Notes: generated from the letters alone by a model not told the origin. A stretch of 64,000 nucleotides of DNA from an uncultured Collinsella sp. (GCA_902482035.1 CABSYW010000004.1:1-64000), one strand, 5' to 3'; positions 41,944-50,538 are shown, numbered from the stretch's first letter. Numbers and translations are program-made.

Positions 41944-43278
41944 ATGAGCACACAGACCGAGCCCAAGCTCGTCACGCAAATCGACTTCGCCCGTGCCGGG
42001 CAGATCACGCCGCAGATGAAGGAAGTCGCCGAGCGCGAGCATCGCGACCCCGAGTACATCCGCGAGCGCGTGGCCGACGGCCGCATCGCCATTCCCGCCA
42101 ACATCGTGCACATCAAAAAAGGCATGCGCGCCTTTGGCGTCGGTGAAGGCCTGTCCACCAAGGTCAACGTGAACTTGGGCATCTCGGGCGACAAGGCCGA
42201 TGCCGTCGAGGAATGGAAGAAGGTCAAGATCGCCGAGGACTTTGGCGCCGACGCCATCATGGACCTCTCCAACTCGGGCAAGACGCGCCAGTTCCGCCAG
42301 CAGCTCATCGACGAGACGCCGCTCATGGTAGGCACCGTCCCCATGTACGACGCCATCGGCTACATGGAAAAGCCGCTGGTCAAGCTTACCAAGGACGACC
42401 TGTTCGAAGTCGTGCGCGCGCATGCCGAGGACGGCGTGGACTTTATGACCATTCACTGCGGCATCAACAAATCGGTCACCAAGACCTTTAAGGAGACCGG
42501 CCGCCTCATGAACATCGTGAGCCGCGGCGGCTCGCTGCTGTTTGGCTGGATGGAGGTCACCGGCAACGAGAACCCCTTCTATGAGTTCTACGATGAGTTG
42601 CTCGAGATTTGCCACGAGTACGACGTGACGATTTCGCTCGGCGACTCCTGCCGCCCGGGCTGCCTCTACGACTCCAACGACGCCACCGAGACCGCCGAGA
42701 TGATCGAGCTGGGCAAGCTATGCAAGCGCGCTTGGGCCGCCGGCGTCCAGGTCATGGTCGAGGGCCCGGGTCACATGGCGCTCGACGAGATCGCCGCCAA
42801 CATGAAACTGCAGAAGCGCCTGTGCCACAACGCCCCGTTCTATGTGCTCGGGCCGCTGGTGACCGATATCGGCGTGGGCTACGACCACATCACCGCTGCC
42901 ATCGGCGGCGCTATCTCCGCCAGTTCCGGCGCCGACTTCCTGTGCTACGTGACACCGGCAGAGCACCTATGCCTGCCCAACGCCCAGGATGTGCTCGACG
43001 GCCTCATGGCCACCAAGATTGCCGCACACGCCGCCGACATCGCCAAAAAGATGCCGCACGCCCGCGACATGGACGACAAGATGGGCCAGGCACGCCGCAA
43101 GCTTGACTGGGACGCCATGTGGGAGTGCGCGCTCGACCCGGTTACGGGCAAGAAGCGCTACGAGGAGTCCCCCGCCGCCACCGAGGGCACTTGCACCATG
43201 TGTGGCAAGATGTGCGCCGTCCGCACCGTCAACAAGATCTTCGAGGGCACCACGATCGACCTCGGCATGGAGGACTAA
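41944..43278 (+). CDS. thiC: Phosphomethylpyrimidine synthase
   Basis: 444 aa, the short ThiC form of anaerobes. The C-terminal cysteine motif TCTMCGKMC (about residues 417-424) binds the radical-SAM [4Fe-4S] cluster; SLGDSCRPGCLYDS and the segment from EGPGHMALDE are family signatures. Turns aminoimidazole ribotide into HMP phosphate. ATG 41944 is chosen; the upstream ATG 41920 lies inside the riboswitch. Followed by thiD after 182 bp. Confidence 0.97.
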   Translation: MSTQTEPKLVTQIDFARAGQITPQMKEVAEREHRDPEYIRERVADGRIAIPANIVHIKKGMRAFGVGEGLSTKVNVNLGISGDKADAVEEWKKVKIAEDFGADAIMDLSNSGKTRQFRQQLIDETPLMVGTVPMYDAIGYMEKPLVKLTKDDLFEVVRAHAEDGVDFMTIHCGINKSVTKTFKETGRLMNIVSRGGSLLFGWMEVTGNENPFYEFYDELLEICHEYDVTISLGDSCRPGCLYDSNDATETAEMIELGKLCKRAWAAGVQVMVEGPGHMALDEIAANMKLQKRLCHNAPFYVLGPLVTDIGVGYDHITAAIGGAISASSGADFLCYVTPAEHLCLPNAQDVLDGLMATKIAAHAADIAKKMPHARDMDDKMGQARRKLDWDAMWECALDPVTGKKRYEESPAATEGTCTMCGKMCAVRTVNKIFEGTTIDLGMED

Positions 43279-43460
43279 CCCTGTCGCCGCGGCCGCCTCT
43301 GGCGGCGAGCTGGTGCCTGTCAATTGTTGACGTGTGAACATTTGCTTGCATTTGCGTAAAGATTGCATCGCCCGCCCGGGTTCGACATAGAGTCGGCCCG
43401 GGCATCTTTATAATGCTGGCTTAAAGACCCATTTGATTCCGACCGAACAAGGGAGCGAAC

Positions 43461-44291
43461 ATGGATCGTAGTAAGGTACCTGCCGTCCTGTCCATCGCGG
43501 GATCCGATTCCAGCGGTGGCGCCGGCATTCAGGCCGACATCAAGACCATCACGGCGCACCGCCTGTATGCCGAGACGGCCATCACCGCCATCACAGCGCA
43601 AAACACACTGGGCGTCACCGCCGTGCAGGATATCTCACCAGATATCGTAGCCGCGCAAATTGACGCCGTTTTTGACGATATCCGCCCGAGCGCCGTCAAG
43701 ATCGGCATGGTTTCTTCTGTCGAGATTATCGATGTTATCGCCGACCGCCTGAGCGCCTGGAACGCGACAAACGTGGTAGTCGACCCCGTCATGGTCGCCA
43801 CCTCGGGCGCACGGCTGATTGCCGAAGATGCCGCCGAGGCGCTCACCCGCCGCCTGTTCCCGCTAGCGACGGTTATCACGCCCAATATTCCCGAGGCCAT
43901 GGCCCTGCTCGACTACGAGGTCGACTCCGAGCGCACGCAGCAAAATGCTGCCATGCTCCTCACCCGCCGCTTTGGTTGTGCATCCCTCGTTAAGGGTGGG
44001 CATCTTGTCAACGAGGCCAACGATGTACTGGCCGAACCCGCGCCGCTCGATGACGAGGGCAACCATCTGGGAGATCCACTCACCACGTGGTTCCGCCACA
44101 AGCGTATCGATACCAATAACACACACGGCACCGGCTGCACGCTCTCGTCCGCCATTGCCTGCGCGCTGGCCCAGGGTATGGATCTTGCCGATGCCGTCAA
44201 CGCCGGCAAGGCCTACCTGACAGGCGCTCTGGCCGCCGGCCTGAACATGGGCAAAGGCTCCGGCCCCGTCAACCACATGTGGCAGTATTAA
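43461..44291 (+). CDS. thiD: HMP/HMP-phosphate kinase
   Basis: 276 aa, PfkB-like ribokinase fold. SIAGSDSSGGAGIQADIKT at the N-terminus and GTGCTLSSAIACALAQG near the C-terminus (anion hole and catalytic Asp region) are typical. Phosphorylates HMP and HMP-P in thiamin synthesis. ATG 43461 has a GGGAG upstream. The 182-bp gap after thiC contains a GCCCGGG hairpin and a TATAAT at 43409-43414, so it may also have its own promoter. Confidence 0.95.
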   Translation: MDRSKVPAVLSIAGSDSSGGAGIQADIKTITAHRLYAETAITAITAQNTLGVTAVQDISPDIVAAQIDAVFDDIRPSAVKIGMVSSVEIIDVIADRLSAWNATNVVVDPVMVATSGARLIAEDAAEALTRRLFPLATVITPNIPEAMALLDYEVDSERTQQNAAMLLTRRFGCASLVKGGHLVNEANDVLAEPAPLDDEGNHLGDPLTTWFRHKRIDTNNTHGTGCTLSSAIACALAQGMDLADAVNAGKAYLTGALAAGLNMGKGSGPVNHMWQY

Positions 44292-44305
44292 GATTCGCAG
44301 TCCAA

Positions 44306-44342
44306 AACCACCGCAAAGGGGACAGGCACCCTTGCGGTGGTT
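44306..44342 (+). terminator. Hairpin after thiD
   Basis: AACCACCGCAA(A)GGG pairs with CCCTTGCGGTGGTT, one bulged base. No U-run follows, so termination strength is uncertain. Confidence 0.5.
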
Positions 44343-44352
44343 CCCACAAACA

Positions 44353-44568
44353 TCTCGATCTGTAACAGTTAGAGTCCATTTTTCGGCCCACCCGTTACAA
44401 ATCGAGACATCCAAATTCCACTGAGAAGATAATCTCGATGTGTAACAGTAACTCGGCAAAATCGACCCTAGATGTTACAGATCGAGACAAACGACCGATA
44501 TCGACCTAAATAATCTTAATCTGTAACATCTAGCCCGTTTTCGGCCTTAGAACTGTTACAGATCAAGA
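44353..44568. repeat. Array of three 55-bp palindromes at 80-81 bp period
   Basis: Modules 44353-44407, 44433-44487 and 44514-44568 are each exactly 55 bp. Each begins with TCTCGATCTGTAAC or a close variant and ends with its inverted complement (GTTACAGATCGAGA). Interiors are 27 bp, spacers 25 and 26 bp. The interior of the third resembles the inverted interior of the second. No coding frame crosses them. It fills most of the 333-bp gap between thiD and the SGNH hydrolase. Confidence 0.88.
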
Positions 44569-44582
44569 CAAAGCAACGAAGC

Positions 44583-44615
44583 AAGCCACCACAAGGGGAA
44601 CTTCTGTGGTGGCTT
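44583..44615 (-). terminator. Terminator of the SGNH hydrolase gene
   Basis: Perfect 11-bp stem AAGCCACCACA / TGTGGTGGCTT with an 11-base loop just after the stop codon; downstream minus-strand DNA is only weakly U-rich. Confidence 0.6.
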
Positions 44616-44624
44616 GGGGTCGCG

Positions 44625-45284
44625 CTACTCACCAAGCATCTCTTGGAGCTTGGCTGCCACGGCGTGGCCCAGGCTCTCGTGGCTTTCGGGCATCATGTGC
44701 AGATAATCGATATCGCCCGGCTCGGCAAAATCAGCGGCATTCAAAAAGTCGCAGCCAAACTGTTTAGCAGCATACGCATAGTATTCGGCAAAATGCTCCG
44801 AGGCCTCGACGGAGCGCTCGTCAAAGTCGGTCATGTACACATCGGCGATCTGCGGTTTAATCTTGATAGGCGCCATCAGCAGAATACGCGGGCAGGGCGC
44901 GGCTTCGGTCCAGGGAAACGTGCGGACGGTGCGAATCAGCGCCATGGCACCGTCAGCGATATCGGCAGCCCCCACGCTAAAGACCGTCTTGCAGTCGTTG
45001 GTGCCCAGCATAATCACGATCGCATCCAGCGGCTTATGAGCCTCGAGCAGCATCGGCAACGCGCGGATGCCGTTGAGATTAGTGTCCAGATGGCACATGT
45101 CGTCGCGTACCGTCGTGCGGCCGTTGAGGCCTTCCTCAATCACGTGCCAGCCCTCGCCCAGGTCGCGCTGGGCCACGCCGCACCAGCGCACATCGTGCGC
45201 ATAGCGTACCGCGGTGCCGTCGCGCATGCCCGCCGGATCATAGCCGTAGGTATTGCTGTCGCCAAAGCATAGAACGTTTTTCAT
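44625..45284 (-). CDS. SGNH/GDSL hydrolase
   Basis: 219 aa. Block I FGDSNTYG with nucleophile Ser10, block III VIMLGTNDCK and block V HMMPESHESLG (catalytic His) are present. No signal peptide, so cytosolic. Closest in look to arylesterase-type SGNH enzymes; substrate unknown. ATG 45284 has AAGGG 6 bases upstream. Confidence 0.88.
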   Translation of the reverse strand: MKNVLCFGDSNTYGYDPAGMRDGTAVRYAHDVRWCGVAQRDLGEGWHVIEEGLNGRTTVRDDMCHLDTNLNGIRALPMLLEAHKPLDAIVIMLGTNDCKTVFSVGAADIADGAMALIRTVRTFPWTEAAPCPRILLMAPIKIKPQIADVYMTDFDERSVEASEHFAEYYAYAAKQFGCDFLNAADFAEPGDIDYLHMMPESHESLGHAVAAKLQEMLGE

Positions 45285-45302
45285 CGTAAGCCCTTCCTCT
45301 AG

Positions 45303-45340
45303 TAAAAAGAAAAAGTCGGCGGGAGCAGTCTCTCCCGCCG
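45303..45340 (-). terminator. Intrinsic terminator of the PARG-like gene
   Basis: Perfect 9-bp stem CGGCGGGAG / CTCCCGCCG (45317-45340), followed on the minus strand by ACTTTTTCTTTTTAC. Confidence 0.9.
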
Positions 45341-45368
45341 GATCGACCTATCTGTCAGCACATACCGA

Positions 45369-46484
45369 TTACAGGTACTTGCGCCAATCGTCATCGTCTT
45401 CATCGTCCTCGGCGGCAGCCTGGGCCTGCTCGGCGGCGCGGACAGCCGCAGCGCGAGCGGCAACCTGGGCATAGGACTCCTCGTTGCGCTCGGGGAAGTT
45501 TGCCAGCACGTGCTCGAACTTGGCAAAATCTTCGTCCCAGCGCGTAGAGGGCACGGCAAAAAAGACCTGCTTGACCTTAAAGTCGCCCGATGCGAGCTCC
45601 TTGCGGAAGAGCTCGGCCACGGCCTCGGCGTCAAAGCCGTTGTTGTCGCAGCCCCAAGCGCCCAGCACGAGCTTCTCGCGACCCAGCTCGTCGCAGATGG
45701 CAAGCACAAAGCGGATGCGATCGCGCAGGGCGTCCAGCAGGGCATCGTCACCCACGCGATACTCCTGGCGAGCGCGCTTGGCGTTGGGCGCGGCGGCCAC
45801 GATCACGTCGGCATACGCATGCACGTGGTTGCGGTCGAAGCGCACCGCGGGCACCACCAGCGCACGGTTGCGGTAAAGCTCGCAGTTGATATTACGGCGA
45901 CGGTTCTCGCCGTACCATTTGCGCTGCTTATCGAGAACGTTGTACAGATACGAATCGGCACAGAGCGTGGCCTCCTGACCCAGATAGCCCTGGATGTAGC
46001 CGCCGCCCGGGTTGGTGAACGAGGCAAAGGCGAGTACGGCCATGTCGCAGAATTGCGCGTAGCCTCGGCCGTTATCCAGAATGGCCTGCGTGGCAGAGGC
46101 GTCGAGCACGGTGACCTCGGGCAGAACCGGAGCGGGCTCCTCAGCAGGCGCGGACTCAGCTTCAGCGATTTCCTCGGCAGGCTCCTCGACGGGCTCGAGC
46201 GCTGCCTCGACCTCGGCAGCCTCCGCGCCCTCGACGTCCTCGGCAACCTGTTCTTCGGCGGCCACAGCACTCTGAACCTTGGCCTTCATCGCCGCGACAA
46301 AGCCGGCAGGCATACCGTCGAACTCGCACACGCCGGCAAGCGAACGCTCGATATCCTTGGCGCACGCTTCGGACACAGTTGCCACGTGACGCTCGGCGGC
46401 CTTGGCACGCGCCTCGCGCTTGGGATTGGGCTGACCCGCTCGGTTGGACCTGCGGTTACGGTTCCTGTTGTCGACGTCTGCCAT
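45369..46484 (-). CDS. PARG-like (TIGR02452/DUF2263) macrodomain protein
   Basis: 371 aa. Residues 1-125 are low complexity, Arg-rich then Ala/Glu-rich, probably disordered. Residues about 126-345 match the microbial PARG-type macrodomain: FTNPGGGYIQGYLG, then Q170-E-A, TLCADSYLY and VLGAWGCDNNGFD. Bacterial PARG removes ADP-ribose using the second Glu of GGG-x-QEE; here the triplet is QEA, so that catalytic residue appears to be lacking and the protein may bind rather than cut. A segment VIVAAAPNAKR follows. AGGTGG precedes ATG 46484. Confidence 0.85.
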   Translation of the reverse strand: MADVDNRNRNRRSNRAGQPNPKREARAKAAERHVATVSEACAKDIERSLAGVCEFDGMPAGFVAAMKAKVQSAVAAEEQVAEDVEGAEAAEVEAALEPVEEPAEEIAEAESAPAEEPAPVLPEVTVLDASATQAILDNGRGYAQFCDMAVLAFASFTNPGGGYIQGYLGQEATLCADSYLYNVLDKQRKWYGENRRRNINCELYRNRALVVPAVRFDRNHVHAYADVIVAAAPNAKRARQEYRVGDDALLDALRDRIRFVLAICDELGREKLVLGAWGCDNNGFDAEAVAELFRKELASGDFKVKQVFFAVPSTRWDEDFAKFEHVLANFPERNEESYAQVAARAAAVRAAEQAQAAAEDDEDDDDWRKYL

Positions 46485-46550
46485 ACGTGGCCACCTTTCC
46501 TGTCGCTGCCGCTATCGGCTTTTTCCCATCCATGATACCCCGCCGCGCAC

Positions 46551-46576
46551 AAAAAAGACGGCCCCGAAGGACCGCC
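46551..46576 (-). terminator. Intrinsic terminator of the Bax-inhibitor-like gene
   Basis: GGCGGTCC-TTCG-GGGCCGTC on the minus strand (8 bp with two wobble pairs) followed by TTTTTTGTG. Confidence 0.85.
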
Positions 46577-46622
46577 TTTCGCATCGATTTACACGCACGG
46601 CAAGCACCGCCGCAATTCGCCA

Positions 46623-47318
46623 CTAGTCGCGACGGCCAAGGATGTTCAGAATGCGCAGGAACACGTTGATGATGTCCACGAACAGGTTGGATGCCATAAG
46701 CACGGCGTTGGGCAGCGTAGGCGGCACCGTCGTGGCAACATAGGTGTCGTAGCCAATAAAGCCGGCGAACACCACGATCACGATCAGATCGGTGATGGTC
46801 TGCGAGACGCCCATGAACATCAGCACGATCTCAACCAGAATAGTGGCGAGCAGAATGCCAAAACCGATGCCATACACGCGCTGGAAAAACTTGGGGAACG
46901 TCACGCCCAAGGCGCCAAAGACAAAGGTGATGGCGGCCGTGGCGATAAAGGCAGTGTTGATGGTGGGCAGGTCGTAGTTGGCAAGGCCAAACGACGCGGT
47001 CAGGCCAAAGGTACTCGCAAAGATTACGTAGCCCACAAGGGACAGGCCCACGGACTGCTTGCTGGCGGCGGCCGACATCATGACCATGCCGACGATGGTC
47101 AAAATAAACGAGCCAAAGACCAGCGGCAAGGCGGCGCCGCTCATCATCATGCGCGCAAACGACATGGTGCTCGTAAAGTAGGCGCCGGCGCCCATGGCGC
47201 AAAAGCCCAAGAAGATCAGGGCAGACATGGTGAGATTGTACGCGCGCGGCGACATCTCCTTGGCGCGGCTTGCGCCGCTCTCGATGGGGCCGTTCTGATA
47301 GCCCTGGATATCGTTCAT
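46623..47318 (-). CDS. Bax inhibitor-1/YccA-like membrane protein
   Basis: 231 aa with seven hydrophobic helices after a 25-residue polar start. The tail LFVDIINVFLRILNILGRRD and the preceding GYDTYVA are typical of the bacterial BI-1 (YbhL/YccA) family; the paired acidic residues in the last helices form the proposed Ca2+/H+ sensor. ATG 47318 has AAAGGA 7 bases upstream. Function in bacteria is unsettled. Confidence 0.9.
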   Translation of the reverse strand: MNDIQGYQNGPIESGASRAKEMSPRAYNLTMSALIFLGFCAMGAGAYFTSTMSFARMMMSGAALPLVFGSFILTIVGMVMMSAAASKQSVGLSLVGYVIFASTFGLTASFGLANYDLPTINTAFIATAAITFVFGALGVTFPKFFQRVYGIGFGILLATILVEIVLMFMGVSQTITDLIVIVVFAGFIGYDTYVATTVPPTLPNAVLMASNLFVDIINVFLRILNILGRRD

Positions 47319-47397
47319 AGTTTCGTCCTTTCAAAAGCGCCGCGACAGCGCCGTAGGTGACAAGATTCCTGTCATTGTACCCGAATGCCATATGTCC

Positions 47398-47736
47398 TTA
47401 CCCACGGCGCTCGCCCTCGAGCGTACGATCAAAGGCCCAGACCCACCAACGTATCAGATGGGCCTGCGAGCCATCTGGTCGTTCGCGCGTCTGGTCCTCC
47501 AGATACAACTCGGTCGCGTGCCCGCCAAAACGCACCTTATAGGTTGCCGTACGAATGCCGTGGACCGTCAGGCCAAACCCAGTGGTCGAGACAATCTCGT
47601 CAATCGTAAAGCAGCGACCGTCGACCCAGCAGACGGTAACCGGCACGACTTGTCCGCCCGCGAGGATGCGAGCCACAACGTCCACATACTGCTTGTGCAC
47701 GCGTCGAGTTTTGCCATCTGCCTGTCGATATTCCAT
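47398..47736 (-). CDS. Small conserved-looking protein with SOS-like promoter
   Basis: 112 aa, starting MEYRQADGKTRRVHK. The core (VPVTVCWVDGRCFTIDEIV, then KVRFGGHATELYLED and RWWVWAFD) resembles the small DUF6504-like proteins that accompany Y-family polymerases in Actinomycetota; this is a tentative likeness. No polymerase gene is adjacent. ATG 47736 lies 7 bases after a -10 box, so the message may be almost leaderless. Longer upstream in-frame starts cross the promoter. Role in DNA damage response is inferred from the operator only. Confidence 0.6.
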   Translation of the reverse strand: MEYRQADGKTRRVHKQYVDVVARILAGGQVVPVTVCWVDGRCFTIDEIVSTTGFGLTVHGIRTATYKVRFGGHATELYLEDQTRERPDGSQAHLIRWWVWAFDRTLEGERRG

Positions 47737-47743
47737 GCCTCCT

Positions 47744-47773
47744 ATTATCGAACGCATGTTTGCATGTTGTAAA
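47744..47773 (-). promoter_or_regulatory. Promoter with LexA-like operator
   Basis: Minus strand: -35 TTTACA (47773-47768), 18-bp spacer, -10 GATAAT (47749-47744). The plus strand of the spacer reads CGAACGCATGTTTG (47749-47762), 13 of 14 positions matching the Gram-positive LexA box CGAACrnryGTTyC. This places the operator between the promoter boxes. Confidence 0.55.
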
Positions 47774-47986
47774 GCGAACAGACTGTGGTTTTGGAGTGTC
47801 GTAGTAATCGCACGTGTCCGCATGGCGTGTTAGCAAAAAGAACACCCGCGGTCAACAGGGCTAATATTCAATTTTAGTGCCAAAAAGTTCACTTCTCCCA
47901 TCAGAACTCGGTAAAGAAACCCACAGGAGGTGATACGATTTATCATGTTTTTGTAACGTGTCTGCAAACTTCGAGAAAGCCCATAT

Positions 47987-49036
47987 ATGGACGTAACGTT
48001 CTCAACCTTCCTCGGCCAAATTGTGTCGAACCCAGTCCTTGCCGTCACCGTGATCCTCGCGTTGGGCGCCATCTTCGTCAATGGATGGACCGACGCGCCC
48101 AACGCCATCGCGACCTGCGTCACTACGCGTTGTATGCCCGCCCGCGCCGCCATTCTCATGAGCGCCGCATTCAACTTCCTCGGCGTGCTCATCATGACGC
48201 ACTTTAACGCGAGCGTCGCCAACACCATCTCACATATCGTCGACTTTGGCGGAAACAGCACCATGGCGCTCGCCTGCCTATGCGCGGCGCTGTTCTCCAT
48301 CGTCGTCTACGGCGCCACAGCATCGCGTTTTGGCATCCCCACCTCGCAAAGCCACAGCCTTATCGCCGGCCTGACCGGTGCCGCCATCGCCCTCGGCGGT
48401 GCGAGCAGCGTCAACGTCCACGAGTGGATGAAGGTCATCTACGGCCTGGCGCTCTCCATCGGCCTGGGCTTTGTCATGGGCTGGGTCCTGTGCAAGCTCG
48501 TCTCGATTCTTTTCGCCGCCGCCAACAGGCGACGTGCCAATGTCTTCTTTAAATACGCTCAGATCGCGAGCGCTGCGGCCATGAGCTTTATGCACGGCGC
48601 GCAGGATGGACAGAAGTTCATCGGCGTGCTCTTTTTAGGCGTGGCCTTTGCCAGCGGCCAGACGAGCGTCGGCGATGCAGGCATCCCCATCTGGATTATG
48701 CTGCTGTGCTCGGCAACCATGGGCATCGGCACCAGCGTGGGCGGCGAGCGCATTATCAAGTCCGTCGGCCAGAGTATGGTCAAGCTCGAAAAGTATCAGG
48801 GCTTCTCTGCCGACCTCGCGGGTGCCGCGAACCTGCTGCTTGCCACCCTTACCGGCATCCCCGTGTCCTCCACCCACATCAAGACCTGCGCCATCATGGG
48901 CGTCGGTGCCGTCAAGCGCCTTTCGGCCATCAACTTCGGTGTCGTCAAGGACATGATGTTCACCTGGTTCTTCACCTTCCCTGCCTGCGGACTCATCAGC
49001 TTTGTCATGGCCAAGCTGTTCATGATGTTCCTCTAA
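47987..49036 (+). CDS. pit: Low-affinity inorganic phosphate transporter (PiT)
   Basis: 349 aa with about ten helices. The duplicated PiT signatures are FVNGWTDAPNAIATCV near the N-terminus and SFMHGAQDGQKFIG in the second half, plus GIPTSQSHSLI and GIPVSSTHIKT. Metal-phosphate/proton symport. ATG 47987 has only a weak GAGAAAG upstream. It is 67 bp ahead of a DUF47 gene, the usual partner. Confidence 0.95.
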   Translation: MDVTFSTFLGQIVSNPVLAVTVILALGAIFVNGWTDAPNAIATCVTTRCMPARAAILMSAAFNFLGVLIMTHFNASVANTISHIVDFGGNSTMALACLCAALFSIVVYGATASRFGIPTSQSHSLIAGLTGAAIALGGASSVNVHEWMKVIYGLALSIGLGFVMGWVLCKLVSILFAAANRRRANVFFKYAQIASAAAMSFMHGAQDGQKFIGVLFLGVAFASGQTSVGDAGIPIWIMLLCSATMGIGTSVGGERIIKSVGQSMVKLEKYQGFSADLAGAANLLLATLTGIPVSSTHIKTCAIMGVGAVKRLSAINFGVVKDMMFTWFFTFPACGLISFVMAKLFMMFL

Positions 49037-49103
49037 TCAAACCGAGCGTCCATCCGGACCGCAACACTTCGCCCACCCGTCTTCGCCTCGAAAGGACCCA
49101 CCC

Positions 49104-49727
49104 ATGGCAAAGAAACCCGATTCGTTCTACTTTGACAACTACGTCGCTTGCGCCGACCTCGCCGTCCAGGCCGCAGAGCTGCTCACCAAGATTTTTGAGA
49201 ACTTTGACCCCGCGCAGATCCACGACATGCTCGATAAGATGCATGCGATTGAGCATGCGGCAGACAAGAAGCACCATGAGCTCGAAGACGCCCTGCTCAC
49301 CGCCTTTATCACCCCGCTTGAGCGCGAGGATCTGGACCTGATGAGCTGCTCGCTCGACACCGTACTCGACCGCATCGAGGGCGTCGTGCAGCGCGTCTAC
49401 TTCACCAACATTCAGAGCATCCATCCCGACGCCATCGTCATCGCCCACAAGGTAACCGATGCCTGCCGCGCCATGAAGGACCTGATGGTCGAGCTTCCCA
49501 ACTACCGCAAGTCCAAAACGCTGCGCGAGCTGGTCATCCAGATCAACACCATCGAGTCCGAGGCCGACGAGCTCTACATCAACGCTATGCGCAACCTGCA
49601 CGTCAACGGCAAGGATCCGCTCGAGGTCATCGCCTGGCGTGACGTCTACGCCTTCCTGGAGTACTGCGCCGACTGCTGCGAGAATGTGGCCGATGTTGTG
49701 GATTCGATTGTAATGAAGAACAGTTAA
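49104..49727 (+). CDS. DUF47 family PhoU-like Pit accessory protein
   Basis: 207 aa, all helical, with repeated E/D-rich helices such as HAIEHAADKKHHELE and INTIESEADELY, the PhoU-like metal-binding pattern of DUF47/TIGR00153. Commonly encoded with pit and thought to regulate it. GAAAGGACCC precedes ATG 49104. Confidence 0.92.
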   Translation: MAKKPDSFYFDNYVACADLAVQAAELLTKIFENFDPAQIHDMLDKMHAIEHAADKKHHELEDALLTAFITPLEREDLDLMSCSLDTVLDRIEGVVQRVYFTNIQSIHPDAIVIAHKVTDACRAMKDLMVELPNYRKSKTLRELVIQINTIESEADELYINAMRNLHVNGKDPLEVIAWRDVYAFLEYCADCCENVADVVDSIVMKNS

Positions 49728-49732
49728 TTGGG

Positions 49733-49840
49733 GGTACGTGTCCCGGCGGCGAAGGGCCGGCCGCGGTTTGCTTTCTCACTCCGGCTGCTTTGCAGAGTCG
49801 TTCGAAAGTAAACCGCGGCCGGCCCTTCGCCTTACGTACC
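49733..49840. repeat. Long inverted repeat after the pit operon
   Basis: Outer ends GGTACGT / ACGTACC (49733-49739 / 49834-49840) and inner arms of 28 bp with one mismatch (49748-49775 / 49804-49831, GGCGAAGGGCCGGCCGCGG type). The 28-base centre holds CTGC-TTT-GCAG. No U-run. The following A/T-richer DNA to 50007 contains repeated ACTTTGG and GATGGGG words and no convincing gene. Confidence 0.8.
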
Positions 49841-50007
49841 ACCATTGGGAACTTTGGCTGATACTTTGAAAGCGATGGGGCTTTTGTTGGCAGGGCCTTT
49901 GAGCCCGATGGGGAACTTTGGGACCGCCTTAAACGTTTGGCTGGATGGGGCTTTGGGTACCCTTTGTTTTACTTTGGGTTGATACACTGAATTTGGAGGG
50001 CTTGGTT

Positions 50008-50538
50008 GTGAGTTATTTGGATCTGGCTCGGTCTCGGTATTCTTGTCGCGAGTTTGAGAATCGTTCTGTTGAGCAAGCTGTGGTGGATGCCATTGTTGAG
50101 GCTGGGCGTATTGCTCCTTCTGCTTGTAATAATCATCCAACCCGTGTGATGGTGTTGGATACGCCTGAGCTTCTGGAGAAGGCTGCTGCTTGTCAGCCTC
50201 GGTTTGCTCGTGATGGGTCTATCTTTGGGGCTCCGCTTGTCTTCCTTATTTGCAGCGTTACCGATGATGCTTGGGTACGCCCGTATGATCAGATGAATTC
50301 CAGTGAAATCGATACGTCCATCGTGTGTGATCAGATGATGATGGAGGCCACCGAGCAGGGCCTGGGAACGTGCTGGGTATGCCATTTTAAGCCTGAGGTG
50401 GCACAGGAGCAGTTCAATCTGCCCAAGGGCGTTTATCCCTATCACATGCTTGTCTGTGGCTATCCTGCCGACCACATCGCCGACCCCGAGCATCGCGAGG
50501 CCCGTACCATTCCCCTCCCCAACTTCCTCCTCAAGTAG
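50008..50538 (+). CDS. Nitroreductase-family FMN oxidoreductase
   Basis: 176 aa. N-terminal LARSRYSCREFENRSV is the FMN-phosphate binding pattern; APSACNNHPTRVMV follows; the C-terminal GYPADHIADPEHRE is typical. NAD(P)H-dependent reduction of nitro or quinone compounds is the family activity; the real substrate is unknown. GTG 50008 is used, 7 bases after GGAGGG. The first third is noticeably richer in T than the rest. Confidence 0.9.
   Translation: MSYLDLARSRYSCREFENRSVEQAVVDAIVEAGRIAPSACNNHPTRVMVLDTPELLEKAAACQPRFARDGSIFGAPLVFLICSVTDDAWVRPYDQMNSSEIDTSIVCDQMMMEATEQGLGTCWVCHFKPEVAQEQFNLPKGVYPYHMLVCGYPADHIADPEHREARTIPLPNFLLK

Noticed and set aside
41773..42615. N-terminal extension of the membrane protein at 41257-41772
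   Set aside because: The extension is antisense to the riboswitch and thiC; ATG 41772 has a good ribosome site.
44353..44568. CRISPR array
   Set aside because: The repeated units are 55-bp divergent palindromes, not identical direct repeats, and no cas genes are present.
49832..50140. Minus-strand open frame rich in Gln/Pro/Lys opposite the nitroreductase start
   Set aside because: Composition reflects the repeated ACTTTGG/GATGGGG words read backwards; no start signal; overlaps a well-supported gene.
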